From the NCBI GenBank assembly GCA_949152475.1, contig OX424564.1, forward strand, positions 33,230,165-33,294,164: DNA of 64,000 bases. The letters run 5' to 3'. This stretch comes from Terebella lapidaria (Eukaryota; Annelida; Polychaeta; Terebellida; Terebellidae). The translations under genes and the position numbers were made by a program. This document shows, piece by piece, positions 26,401-37,302 of the stretch; the stretch's first letter is position 1, and each line of letters begins with the position of its first letter. The notes beneath the pieces were generated by a model. That model had not been told where the DNA came from. It searched no databases and saw only the letters and a program-made list of their open reading frames with translations.

Positions 26401-28966
26401 CTGGCCACCGTGGTTGAATGTGTGACGTGTCAGGGATTCCTATCTCAAAGATCTGATTCCAATGTAAACATAAACATAAACTTGCGCGCCTGTCAATCTT
26501 GATGTAAACACCACTTTCAGCCTTCTGTTTCGGGTGAAATAGCGCATAAATAGCCATGTGTGTGCGATTTTGGGGATCATGCTCAATAGTTTTGATATAA
26601 TTTTGTCAACTGAGCTGGTTTTTCCATTCGAATAAATATTACCAACTAAGTGCAAATGCCGCTTCAACAAAATTTGTAAAATTTGCCCCCCCCCCCCCCC
26701 CTATAGAGATTTGCCCCCCCCCCCAAAAAAAAATACAAAAAAAAAACATTCTAGAAAGATCAGTATGGGGACTATCTCATAGTATTAGCACAAAACGTCT
26801 CAGGAGATTCCATCAAGTGGTCTTGGAGGAAATAAATTTCTAAAAAAATTGCCAAAAAAAATTAAAGGAGAAATTCAAAATTTTAAAAATATCAGTTTGT
26901 AGGGACTATTCAATACCACCAACATGCTATTCCGTCATGTGGTCTCGGAAGAGAAGACGTTTGAATGTTGCAAATATTGCACATTGCAAAAGTACAAAGT
27001 GGGGCGTTTATCTATGAAAATGTTTGCCATTTTGAAAATAATGCGAAATCAATAAACAAAAAACTCTTTCTTGCAGTATTTTCCAGTACTTTGGTTCAAA
27101 ATTTCAGAAAATTTAGACTGCAAACTTCAAAGATAAAAATTTTCCAATTATCAATGATTGGCATTTTTGTCAAAGTTAGAAAAATATGCCCAAAAATGAA
27201 GGGAGAAATTCAAAAGAGCTTGCAATATTGTTCTAGTAGTGTCATGGCTCCATGTCTTCGGTTTCGTGATTACGTTCCTCTGGTCTGTGATAGGCTTTTA
27301 ATTAATATGGTATAATCTGCAAGACCTAGTTTGGCCTTGTTCTGATAGGGCCTGCGACTTTATGTTTGTGTTGTGTGTTTAGCCTACGGGATGTCTGAGG
27401 TCGTGAGTTCCGCCATATGGAGGGATTACCACGTGAAATCCACCGAGGGCCAGGGTTCCTCAGGCAAAGCAGGGGTCGGCATGGAAATTAAGGTAGGAAA
27501 TCCTCCAGACTTGTTAGAGATGTGACATTCATCTATAGTAGTATAGTTTGTTGTCAACACAGTTCAATCAATCACATACATCCCATACATTGTTCTTAAA
27601 TTGCCATTGACAGATAATTAACCCCGATACGAGAGAAATGTTGGGTCCGAATGCTCGTGGTGAGATCTTGATTCGTTCCAAGGCAGTCATGAAGGGCTAC
27701 CTGAACAACCCCGAGGCCACGAGAAACACTATCGACAAAGACGGCTGGCTACACAGTGGTAAAGTACACAAGTTTTTTTCACTCCTTAGCGTATGTAGAG
27801 AAACACTGTATAAAGTCGACAAAGACGGCTGACTACACAGTGGTAAAGTACACAAGCTTTTTCATTCCTTAGCGTATGTAGAGAAACACTGTATAAAGTC
27901 GGCTGACTACATAGAGGTAAAGTACACAAGCTTTTTTCATTCCTTAGCGTATGTAGAAAGATACTGTATAGCATCGACAGACAGGGATGATTACACAGTG
28001 TATGTAGTGGAGCTGCTTCCTCAGGAATGCCGTCGTTGGAATCTGATCAATCCCCAGCCTTCCAGTAGGAAATGGTTGGCGATCAACTCATTGACAAATG
28101 ACGTTTTTTTGAGATGATAAAAAACATGGTGACAGTTGTGCCTACTCATTGAAAAATTGTAAATCAAGACGATTGATTTGCAACATAACAACTGAAGGAT
28201 GTAATGTAATAATTAAAGGAATGATTGTCATGCCTGAGTGTAATCCTCTTCCATTTATGGCTCAGGTGATATTGGATACTACGACGATGATGAATACATC
28301 TACATTGTCGATCGACTAAAAGAACTGATAAAGTACAAAGGCAATCAGGTGAGTGAAGAGAACCAGCTGGTGCTGGAAGGGGCCTCATAGTCTCTTCATC
28401 GAGAACATGATGATCACCTGGCTGATAATTATGTAGCCCAACACTTATGTAGTAGGAAATATTTAGAGAGACACAATTGTATTCATATTATGAGTGGTGT
28501 CAGATGTACGTACATGTATGTGACTCAAAAAATGTTTCATGGATACGCCAGGTGGCGCCAGCAGAGCTAGAGGCACTGTTGCTGAAAAACCCGGAAGTGG
28601 CTGATGTGGGAGTCGTCGGGGTGCCAAATACAGAGGCAGGAGAACTTCCCAGGGCTTACATAGTCAAACAGCCTGAGTCTAACCTCACTGTTGATGACGT
28701 ACACAAGTTTGTCAACGGTTGGTAAATGTTCCCAGGCTCAATCACATCGAAATCTCAATCAAAATCGCATGACGAAACATAAAGTACTTCTATTACAATA
28801 CCAACATCGGGATTTCCTTGGCATTGTTTTCACCACAGCAAACGTGTCCTACTATAAGCAGTTGAGAGGTGGAGTGATATTTCTAAAGGAGATTCCCAAG
28901 CTACCAAGTGGGAAAATACTCAGACGTCATCTGAGAGAGCTGGCCAAAAAAGACAGCAAACTGTAA
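11478..28966 (+). CDS. 4-coumarate-CoA ligase/luciferase-like acyl-CoA ligase, copy A (ten exons, intact)
   Basis: Exons: 11478-11585, 23470-23677, 23854-23957, 24036-24410, 24511-24682, 27383-27492, 27614-27758, 28266-28348, 28552-28717 and 28839-28966. They total 1599 nt (532 residues) with no stop, and exon lengths and phases match copy 1 almost exactly. The start ATG opens [12 protein letters not shown], parallel to [12 protein letters not shown] in copy 1. Motifs: [11 protein letters not shown] near residue 183, AYGMSE-type segment (the first codon is split and reads Thr), [39 protein letters not shown]. The C-terminus is DSKL, a peroxisomal signal. The reaction is expected to be ATP-dependent CoA-thioester formation in peroxisomes. 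Intron 1 is 11.9 kb, nearly all minisatellite, and intron 5 is 2.7 kb. AATAAA at 29095-29100 is the likely polyadenylation signal. This is the only ligase copy here with every splice site canonical. Confidence 0.87.
11841..22535. repeat. 10.7 kb minisatellite, 41-bp unit, in intron 1 of ligase copy A
   Basis: About 260 head-to-tail monomers of 41 bp (some 40 or 42) fill most of intron 1. A typical unit contains GGTACCACCACCCAGCAATA followed by GGTCACGTGGGTGATCTAGG. Variation is concentrated at three places: CCACC versus CCACT, the four bases after GGTCAC or GGTCA, and GTGAT versus GTAAT. TGGGTGAT and GGGGTAAT behave as linked types. A KpnI word GGTACC occurs in most units, and many carry the E-box CACGTG. 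A shortened monomer is visible near 19,275. Divergent monomers at both edges (for example 22,460-22,535) are typical of arrays that turn over by unequal exchange in the centre. Confidence 0.95.
22536..23469 (+). other. Intron 1 of ligase copy A, downstream of the minisatellite
   Basis: Non-coding part of intron 1, nearly identical to 42,574-43,510 in block B. Around 23,110-23,350 it holds several TGACGTCA-like and CACGTGGTGA words and a run of CCATATATTACATCATCAAC-type direct repeats. A 66-codon open frame at 22,569-22,769 is preserved in both blocks. That is expected from recent duplication and is not evidence of coding. Confidence 0.6.
24683..27382 (+). repeat. Intron 5 of ligase copy A with diverged internal repeats
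   Basis: A 2.7 kb AT-rich intron. Three related segments sharing GGGACTAT..CATAGTA..ATTC.ATCAAG.GGTCT..GA occur at about 25,755-25,860, 26,760-26,850 and 26,895-26,970. A second motif family at 26,990-27,150 resembles 30,670-30,840, downstream of the gene (shared elements: GTTTGCCATTTTGAAAATAA-like and TTTCAGAAAATT.GACTGCAAACTTC-like words). Homopolymer C and A tracts occur at about 26,686-26,750. These look like copies of an unnamed local repeat. An AT dinucleotide run at about 25,116-25,128 marks the end of the segmental duplication. Confidence 0.55.
27734..27975 (+). repeat. Threefold tandem copy of the exon 7/intron 7 junction
   Basis: The end of exon 7 (GACAAAGACGGCTGG) plus the start of its intron is repeated at 27,818 and, less completely, near 27,901, with a period of about 84 then 74 bp. 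Each copy retains a GGTAAAGTACACAAG donor-like word, so three 5' splice sites compete. In the second and third copies the Trp codon has become TGA, so use of those donors would introduce a stop. Confidence 0.85.
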
Positions 28967-29100
28967 CTCGGACATCCCTGTGAGGACGACTTCGTTACCA
29001 CAAGGTCATACACAAACGGGAGTCACTTGATTGTAGTGTACCGGTAAAACATACAAAGTGATATTTTGGTAGTGCTTTTGTTTTCCATCTGGTTAATAAA

Positions 29101-30002
29101 CAGTATATCTAATATCTACAGGAAGTGTTGTCTGTTTGCCATGAGAAAAGCATAAGGATGTTTTTTTTTATTTTGTCAATATGTAATCGAAGAACGACAA
29201 TCGTCCGTGGGAATGGATCCGCCTTATCCGTGTTTATTGCAGATGAACAATGTACAATATGATATGATAAAACATGTCATGAGATACATGGTAAATGAAT
29301 ATTTAAGATATAAATCGTGAGGCCGAAGTTCAAGCAGCGTGCACTATTAAATCTCTGTAGATAACGAAACACTCTTGGGATGTATTTGAACAAAAATACC
29401 CAAAATATCCTGTAGGTTCAACTTGATACAGTAGGCGATAACACCTTTGGCTTGAAGTCTTCAGAAGACGACAATGTCGGACGCCCAGACCAACAATCAT
29501 ATTTCAACGGCGTATAGCCGATGGATTAGAAAATTACTCAAATGAACAAAACATATTGCAAATATGTGAAAATTACAAGAGAACATCACCAAGATTTAGC
29601 TTCACTATATAGAGCGATATGGGTATTGATAAAACTATATACAAAGCCCACAACATATATGTACATATGATGTACATCTTTCTATATGTATTACTGTTGC
29701 AACTATTCAAGGATTTGAGGCCGAATTAAGCCTTCCGGTTCAAACATGACATTGAGAGTCGTCATTTCGAGTCCAGATAGACAAACGAATTCACCTCAAA
29801 AGACATAAACTCTCTATGTTCATGATGCAAGCTCCATGCAACCCCAGAGGCTCTGCACACACAGATCTGGCTCGTTGTGAATTCTACCTCTACAAGTGGT
29901 AAGTTATGTTAATTACAAATCAAACCTTTGAATCAGATCAATACAGTCCATATACACACGTTGTTGAAGGAGAATGCTCTAGCTGCAATAACCTGCGATA
30001 CC

Positions 30003-30054
<52 letters not shown>

Positions 30055-32235
30055 ATGTCCGACAAGCTGTATTGTTGATAGATGTGACGTATATCGAATG
30101 TGTGAGATATCCACAGTAGCAAATCAGCTTATCTGGGCCTGAAACGATTTTGAAATACTTTCTAAAAATCAAAATACTTTCTTTTTTTTCAAAATACTTT
30201 CACATAAGTTGAGGGACTTTTGATTAGGAAAGTTAGAGACACCAACAAGCATGCAACGCGAAAACCACGGTAACCACGTTGCCACGAATGTAAGTATCAA
30301 CCTATTACCACAAATTCAACCAGATTTTGGTGATAACAATAACACCCCTAAAGTACATTTTGGAATTAAAACGGAGCCCGACTTATATACAGAAGAGAAC
30401 TGTATATTCTATGTCCTGTATTGTGATGTCAGAGCCTCGGAGAAGTAATTCATGTATTGTTGCTCTTAATAAGTTAATGAGTCCTGTTTTTTTCATTTTA
30501 TTTTGGTCTAGATATTGCCAAAAATGAACAGTGACAAAAAATTGCACCGACCTGTCAAAAGATCAAAATGGTCGCCACACGCATACTGGCGATTCAAGGG
30601 CCCGAAACTTATACATATGACAAAAGGACATGTTTCGGGGGGAGTACAATGCAAGGGAGTACATAGTTGCTAAACACCTTTTGAGAAAATGGTGTCCAAA
30701 GTCCAAAATTGGGCGGTTTTTGTCAATAATGGCCTCCAATTTAAAAAGAAATGCGAAGATAAAAAATATCTCTTGAGAATATTTCTAGGCACTTCTGTGC
30801 GATGTTTCAGAAAAATTCGACTGTGAACTTCGACTGTGAAGCAGGCAGTCGGATATAAGCCGGCGCAGCGAACATGTATTACAAATATATACATATATAC
30901 ATGAAGTTACATTGGGTTATAAGTAACATACTGATGACCGTACAATCGAATATTTTTACTCAATTATGATAACAGCAGCCAACAACATACAACAATAGGT
31001 CAACACATATCAAATATCCTAACCAATATCCAGGGTCACGACCACAAATAATTAGAAACGTTATAATTATTGGTGAAGTTGAACATTTAATGAGAAAACT
31101 GTATTGCTTTCCACTGATAGGCTAGTATCCCCATACAACAAATATTTCACACTATAATTCACAACAACAATGTCACTCTCTGCCTATGGTTGATAGGCAG
31201 AGGGCGCTAAACATTTTTTCTGTTGCTGGTATGATAAAGTGGAGATTTAAATAGATAATGATATGGATCCTCGAAAAAAAAACCACGGCGACATTAGGAT
31301 CCTCTATAACATGTAAATACTCCCATTATACCATTCGGAATTCGGAATTATCGCGTCATTGTTTTCCTCCTAACATGGCTTTGACATGCGTAGGTACAGG
31401 AGTTATGGGTGTTACGAACATAGCGGGCGTATCACGGGGAAGAGCAGAGTCAATACATTTGGGCAAATGACATTTCCCGCCATCCACTTGTCAAGGCAAA
31501 ATATGTATGATTTTTTCTGTGGAAACAGTGATTTTAGTTATGAAAACATACATTTTGTTTCTAAAAACAAATTCTCGATTGTTAAAACGAAGTGTTCATC
31601 CACACAAACAGAGTTTTTGATCAAAGAAATACAAATCATAAAATGAACAATGGGAAATCATATACCTGAATATGAATATTCTGTCATTGGAAATCTAGAT
31701 TTTAGTCATTAAAACACTTTTTTTTCTCTCAAAACAACATCTTCAATCATGAATAATGAGTATTTATTTTTTGGAAATATATTTTTCGATCACGGACATT
31801 CAATTTATGATATTTTGTTGCTTGTAACGGTTTGTGTGTGTACATAATTCTTACACATATATAAATAGAGAATCGGGTCATTTTGCCAATAATATTTCTT
31901 GCTCCTACAAGTATTTCATGTCTGCATCATGTCATATTTATCATAAATTTTTTTGGAACAGGAAAAAACCTTTGTCGTTTGACAATCCCGAACTGATCAA
32001 AATCACATCACACCAAGGAGTATGATTATCTTCTAGAGGAGCCTATCATATATACTATAAACTGTATGCTACCAGATAAGATGCTATATTGACTTGTCCA
32101 TTGTTCCATTTGGCCTCGTTGTTCATGATTTTTTTTATTCACCATTTATATGCAAGGCGTTCACGCCACAACATAGATCATTCGAGACGTGTTCAGTGTC
32201 ATTCCATATTGTATGTGTTAAAGTACACACTTGCT
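29101..32235. other. Intergenic region between ligase copy A and the membrane-protein gene
   Basis: AT-rich and without a supportable gene. It holds the CAA microsatellite, the relative of the intron 5 repeat at about 30,670-30,840, and many short A and T tracts near 31,500-31,950. Words such as TTTGACAATCCCGAACTGAT at 31,979 resemble TTTGACAAACCCGAACTGCT at 34,237, so the two may be pieces of a duplicated 5' region of the receptor-like genes. Confidence 0.35.
30001..30051 (+). repeat. CAA trinucleotide microsatellite
   Basis: About 17 uninterrupted CAA/ACA units. In translation it gives poly-Asn or, on the other strand, poly-Leu, but no exon context surrounds it. Confidence 0.95.
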
Positions 32236-32255
32236 TTTATTCTTGCACCATCAAT

Positions 32256-34201
32256 TCAAAGGCTGTCTGGAGCTTGGTACAGGTAGGGTGCGGCGCGAGC
32301 TTGTGAGTTTCCCTCACCGGAAGCCCTGATTCTGTCTGGCTGACATAGACCTCTCATTGTCCTCGTCGCCACTCGATACTTCCCTTTTTTCAACAACCCT
32401 TTCTGCATCTTGCTTTCGTCCAGTTCATCGTAAGCTAGGCTCGTGATGTTTCTTTGACAACAAGCTTGAATCAGTGGCTTACCAGGGAGCGATGAACTAA
32501 TTGGGTTCTGTTTCTGACCATGCATTTCGAAGTTGGTCGCATGGTTTTGTACTGTGGACGTGTTGCCAACTTCGATTGGTTCAGTGCGTTGTCCTCGTTT
32601 CTGCTTCCTGAAAAAATAATATGAAGGCCTGCATTGATAACTGCATTTGTATGCATGTTTGTCTTGAGAGGGACCGAGTAAATTACCTGCAAACAGAAGA
32701 GCACATCCACACTGAGGCCACCACAGACACAATCACGAGCAGAACACCGACAGCGCCAGTCACAGCATAGAGTAGCCATTTCATATCAACTTCTGACCAA
32801 AGAGACATCGTATCCGAGTACCAGTTATATTCACGAACCTCTAAATATCATGTTTCTTATATGACCAGATGGATAAACAATTATGTTTCATTTGCTAAGA
32901 CTACCTGTAAACATGTTTGGAGGTTTGGTCTCAGTAGTCCGGGTGGGAGTCCCAACGCTCTCAATTGGTTCAGTCTTGTGACTTTTTTGTTTCTCTTGGT
33001 GACCTTGTGATCAATGTAAACAAAGAAATATAGATTGAAAAATAGATTGAATATCACTGAAAGGACATTCAACATAAATCATGCTAGTGAATGCAAGACG
33101 TGGACTGGAAGTTAGGTGCAGTTAGGCCCAATATCTTTGTTGACCGTGTGTCATGAATTTTACAACTCAAAATGCGTCACATGGTTCGCCCTGTCAAAAT
33201 TCATGCTCAATTTCTTTGTTTCTACAGACAAACGTGCTTATTTCTTACCAGAGACTCGGCTGACGTCAGGGGTCTCTTTCTTCTCTGTCATGACATAACT
33301 TGGGTGTGTGGGAGAAGTATCTGGTCGAGTCATGTCTTCTCTCCCAGTGATTGCTGGAGAGGCTGTCAGGGTAGGGGTAGGACGATTCACTGGATTATGT
33401 GCAGTCGGTCTGGGTTGAATTGCAGTTGCTAGTGGTAAAAGTTCAGGTTGAACTGAAAGTGTCAGAAAACGTAAATACCTGAAGTCTTCGATGATGAACA
33501 TGGATCGAATAGAATAATGATATATTCTGAAGCATTATGGTTTGGACAAGTGTAGGCAATTATGTGCAATATGGCACTGAAGAGTCTCAAGAATGTTTAT
33601 ATTCAAGTGAATGAAACGTATGTGTCAACCAATATTCGCTAATACAACAATATTTTGTCTTTGCAAACCAGATTTGCGAACAGAATTGTTGTTACTTGGA
33701 TTTGTACGGCAGCTTGAGCGGCTGTTCTAAGATGACAATGAAGACAATTATTTGAAACATTTGTTGAATCCACAGATAATGCTCAGCTAAAAATGAGAAC
33801 CCACCTTGACATTCCACCCTCAAATCGGGGTTTTCCACAGAACCCCACTCTCTCCATGTTCCTCGAGTTTCGTAAGGAAACAAAGACGATGCGTCGCTAT
33901 TCTCTAGATACCATAAGTTATCTCTGAGACTGCATCTGGTTCCAGTCACCACCCAACCTTTGAAGACACGCCCAGGCTGGTTCTGCACAAAGTGTAATAC
34001 ATACTCCCTGCCTTCCCCTGACGGTTTCAAATAAATATATCGACCATGACAGAGTGTCTCCTGGCGTTCGTATTGACCTTCCAATGACCTCCCTGTTGAA
34101 GTCACGACACCAATGATCTTCACAGCTGAGCAGCCTGGGATGAGGCGAGAAAGAGCGAGAAGACATACTATCTTCACAACAATGAACCTAACAATGAACA
34201 T
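32256..34201 (-). CDS. Predicted type I single-pass membrane protein (five exons)
   Basis: Family not recognised. Exons from 5' to 3': 33805-34201, 33249-33452, 32905-33003, 32687-32792 and 32256-32607, total 1158 nt (385 residues). Exons 2 and 3 are symmetrical phase 1 modules, and the exon 5 frame runs to TGA. The N-terminus MFIVRFIVVKIVCLLALSRL followed by IPGCSA is a good signal peptide. The first exon encodes a cysteine- and aromatic-rich extracellular domain (CHGRYIYLKP, FKGWVVTGTRC, LRVECQ). Exons 2-3 encode a Pro/Ser/Thr-rich stalk. Exon 4 encodes one membrane segment (WLLYAVTGAVGVLLVIVSVV). Exon 5 is a basic, polar cytoplasmic tail with LAYDELDES, a possible tyrosine signal. A GTAAGCC donor inside exon 5 at about 32,479 may give an alternative end. 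AATAAA on the - strand at 32236-32241 lies just after the stop. Role as a receptor is inferred from topology alone. Confidence 0.72.
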
Positions 34202-34733
34202 AATTCTATGTATTCATCGTCTTTCTTTACCTCTGCCTTTTGACAAACCCGAACTGCTGAATGCCACCAGTTGGCATGTTGATATTATAACCATAACGAA
34301 GAATTTAATGTCCATCTTACACAGCTGATCATGTAAGATTTAACACATTCATTGCATGGAACGACGTTTGGTTCGAGGGACAAGGAAGTCTAAGACCAAA
34401 TGAACTGATGTTTACTCTTGGGCAAGGCGAGCCAGTTTGAAAGATTTATGTCGTACTGAGCGAACGCTTGATTACAGAGAACAAATGAAATATGTCATTT
34501 GATTTAGTTAATTATAATTTATTAGCATAGAGCAGGCCTACAACTTACACACACATACAGGAATATTGTATTTACACTGTGTCTGTATTTACAAAGGCGT
34601 GTGGATGATACATTGACTTGAGTATACGGTCACACATATATCTTTATTCCAATGTCATATCAAAAGTCGATATCTCATATATTCATGCATATGAGTAATT
34701 AACGATTCCACTTTATACAGTCAACGACATCCA
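34202..34733. other. Spacer between two receptor-like genes
   Basis: Short non-coding interval, probably the promoter and 5' UTR of the five-exon membrane protein gene. AT-rich, with no distinct motif. Confidence 0.35.
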
Positions 34734-34920
34734 TTATTCGGACCTATTACAATGTGATCCGTCAGTTGTGATGTAACCAGAATTCACTTCTATTTCACCC
34801 ATATTTTCATAGACACGTACTGTAGTCGGTAGAGACTCGTCGTAGTCAGAAGCAGATGTTACCGTTCCGCTGGTCAGGTCATTCACGTATGTCGCAGTGG
34901 ACTTCTCGCCCAAACAGCAC
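34734..34920 (-). pseudogene. Cytoplasmic tail exon of a second receptor-like gene, cut off by the duplication
   Basis: The - strand frame reads CCLGEKSTATYVNDLTSG, then ASDYDESL, VYENMGEIEVNSGYI, and ends at TAA. Four spaced tyrosines in acidic or polar context (YVND, YDES, YENM, YITT) look like a phosphotyrosine tail: YxN suits Grb2-type SH2 domains, YxxM suits PI3-kinase. The order on the - strand places it 5' of the five-exon membrane protein gene, so it would be the last exon of a separate upstream neighbour. Immediately upstream, at about 34,917, the segmental duplication begins, and no signal peptide, ectodomain or membrane exon lies within block B. It may therefore be an orphan 3' end, or its other exons may lie far away. 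Function is inference from motifs. Confidence 0.5.
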
Positions 34921-35690
34921 AATTCTTGAACTATTCTAGTCTCATATACATGTTCTCATATACCTTTTTCATGAACCACGAAGGAAGAAGAGCAACACAA
35001 TTTGTATTCGTCAAAAACCATTTTTTCGATCAAGCTGAATGCTAATCTCAATAAATCTATATCATCATGATCATGTTCGACGATAATCATAGGTCTATTA
35101 CTCTCCTTGACACTCGAGCCCGGGTTGTACATCTGTACTACATCATCAGATTATAATAATAGTGTACATTGGATGTTATGTCAGAGAATATATGTCATCA
35201 CACAGAATATATTATGTACAAAGTACAAAGATCATAGGTGAACGAACAATCGGATCTGACGAATATACGGTCTGAATGGGTTCGATCGATGGGCTGTATA
35301 TATCGTCAATACCCCGTAGTTTGAAGGCTGACAATGGCGAGGATACTGACGGGCGGATCAGGGGAACATCTGGAATCTGACGAACCCCTGGATGAGTATA
35401 TCTACAGACACCTGAGAGAAAACGGTGACATAATCGATCTGGTAAGTGACAATCGGTTATATTCCGAACTCTATTCACTTCAAGTTTTCAATCTGGGTTA
35501 AACCACTGGTCACAGGCCACAATGGAGAGCCCTTTACGAAGATATCGGGTTTTAGTCATACGGTATTCCTGGATTCACTGATCATTTGGTGATATTCGGT
35601 GTTCATTGGCCATATAAGCAGTGTACATTGTACCTGGTTAAACAGGAATATATGCTGTTTTTTTTCCTGATGAATCTGTGCGTATCGTCC

Positions 35691-37302
35691 TGGGTACCAC
35701 CACCCAGCAATAGATCACGGGGGTAATCTAGGGGGTACCACCACCCAGCAATAGATCACGGAGGTAATCTAGGGGATACCACTACCCAGCAATAGACCAC
35801 GGAGGTAATCTAGGGGGTACCACTACCCAGCAATAGGTCACAGAGGTAATCTAGGGGGTACCACTACCCAGCAATAGGTCACAGAGGTAATCTAGGGGGT
35901 ACCACCACCCAGCAATAGGACACGGAGGTAATCTAGGGGGTACCACTACACAGCAATAGGTCACGGAGGTAATCTAGGGGGTACCACTACCCAGGTAATC
36001 TAGGGGGTACCACTACCCAGCAATAGGTCACAGAGGTAATCTAGGGGGTACCACCACCCAGCAATAGGACACGGAGGTAATCTAGGGGGTACCACTACAC
36101 AGCAATAGGTCACGGAGGTAATCTAGGGGGTACCACTACCCAGGTAATCTAGGGGGTACCACCACCCAGCAATAGGTCACGGAGGTAATCTAGGGGGTAC
36201 CACTACACAGCAATAGGTCACGGAGGTAATCTAGGGGGTACCACTACCCAGGTAATCTAGGGGGTACCACTACCCAGCAATAGGTCACAGAGGTAATCTA
36301 GGGGGTACCACCACCCAGCAATAGGTCACTGAGGTAATCTAGGGGGTACCACTACCCAGCAATAGGTCACGGAGGTAATCTAGGGGGTACCACCACCCAG
36401 CAATAGGTCACGTGGATGATCTAGGGGGTACCACCACCCAGCAATAGGTCACGGAGGTAATCTAGGGGGTACCACTACCCAGCAATAGGTCACAGAGGTA
36501 ATTTAGGGGGTACCACTACCCAGGTAATCTAGGGGGTACCACCACCCAGCAATAGGTCACAGAGGTAATCTAGGGGGTACCACTACCCAAGTAATCTAGG
36601 GGGTACCACCACACAGCAATAGATCACGGAGGTAATCTAGGGGGTACCACTACCCAGCAATAGGTCACGGGGAAATCTAGGGGGTACCGCTACCAAGCAA
36701 TAGGTCACGGAGGTGATCTAGGGGGTACAACTACCCAGCAATAGGTCACGGGGGTAATCTAGGGGGTACAACTACCCAGCAATAGGTCACGGGGGTAATC
36801 TAGGGGGTACCACTACCAGCAATAGGTCACAGAGGTAATCTAGGGGGTACCACTACCCAGGTAATCTAGGGGGTACCACTACCCAGCAATAGGTCACGGA
36901 GGTAATCTAGGGGGTACCACTACCCAGCAATAGGTCACAGAGGTAATCTAGGGGGTACCACTACCCAGCAATAGGTCACGGAGGTAATCTAGGGGGTACC
37001 ACTACCCAGCAATAGGTCACAGAGGTAATCTAGGGGGTACCACTACCCAGCAATAGGTCACGGGGGTAATCTAGGGGGTACCACTACCCAGCAATAGGTC
37101 ACGTGGTAATCTAGGGGGTACCACTACCCAGGTAATCTAGGGGGTACCGCCACCCAGCAATAGGTCACGTGGGTGATCTAGGGGGTACCGCCACCCAGCA
37201 ATAGGTCATGGGGTAATCTAGGGGTCCCACTATCCAGCAATAGGTCACAGAGGTAATCTAGGGGGTACCACTACTTAGCAATAGGTTAAGGAGGTAATTT
37301 CT
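35691..37302. repeat. 41-bp minisatellite, block B, left part
   Basis: Same unit as in block A, but dominated by monomers ending GGAGGTAAT or AGAGGTAAT and containing at least seven shortened monomers in which CTACCC runs directly into AGGTAATCTAGG. The last monomers before the LINE are degenerate. Confidence 0.93.

Noticed and set aside
29933..30172. Frame with poly-Leu or poly-Asn run
   Set aside because: Translation of the CAA microsatellite with no exon borders.
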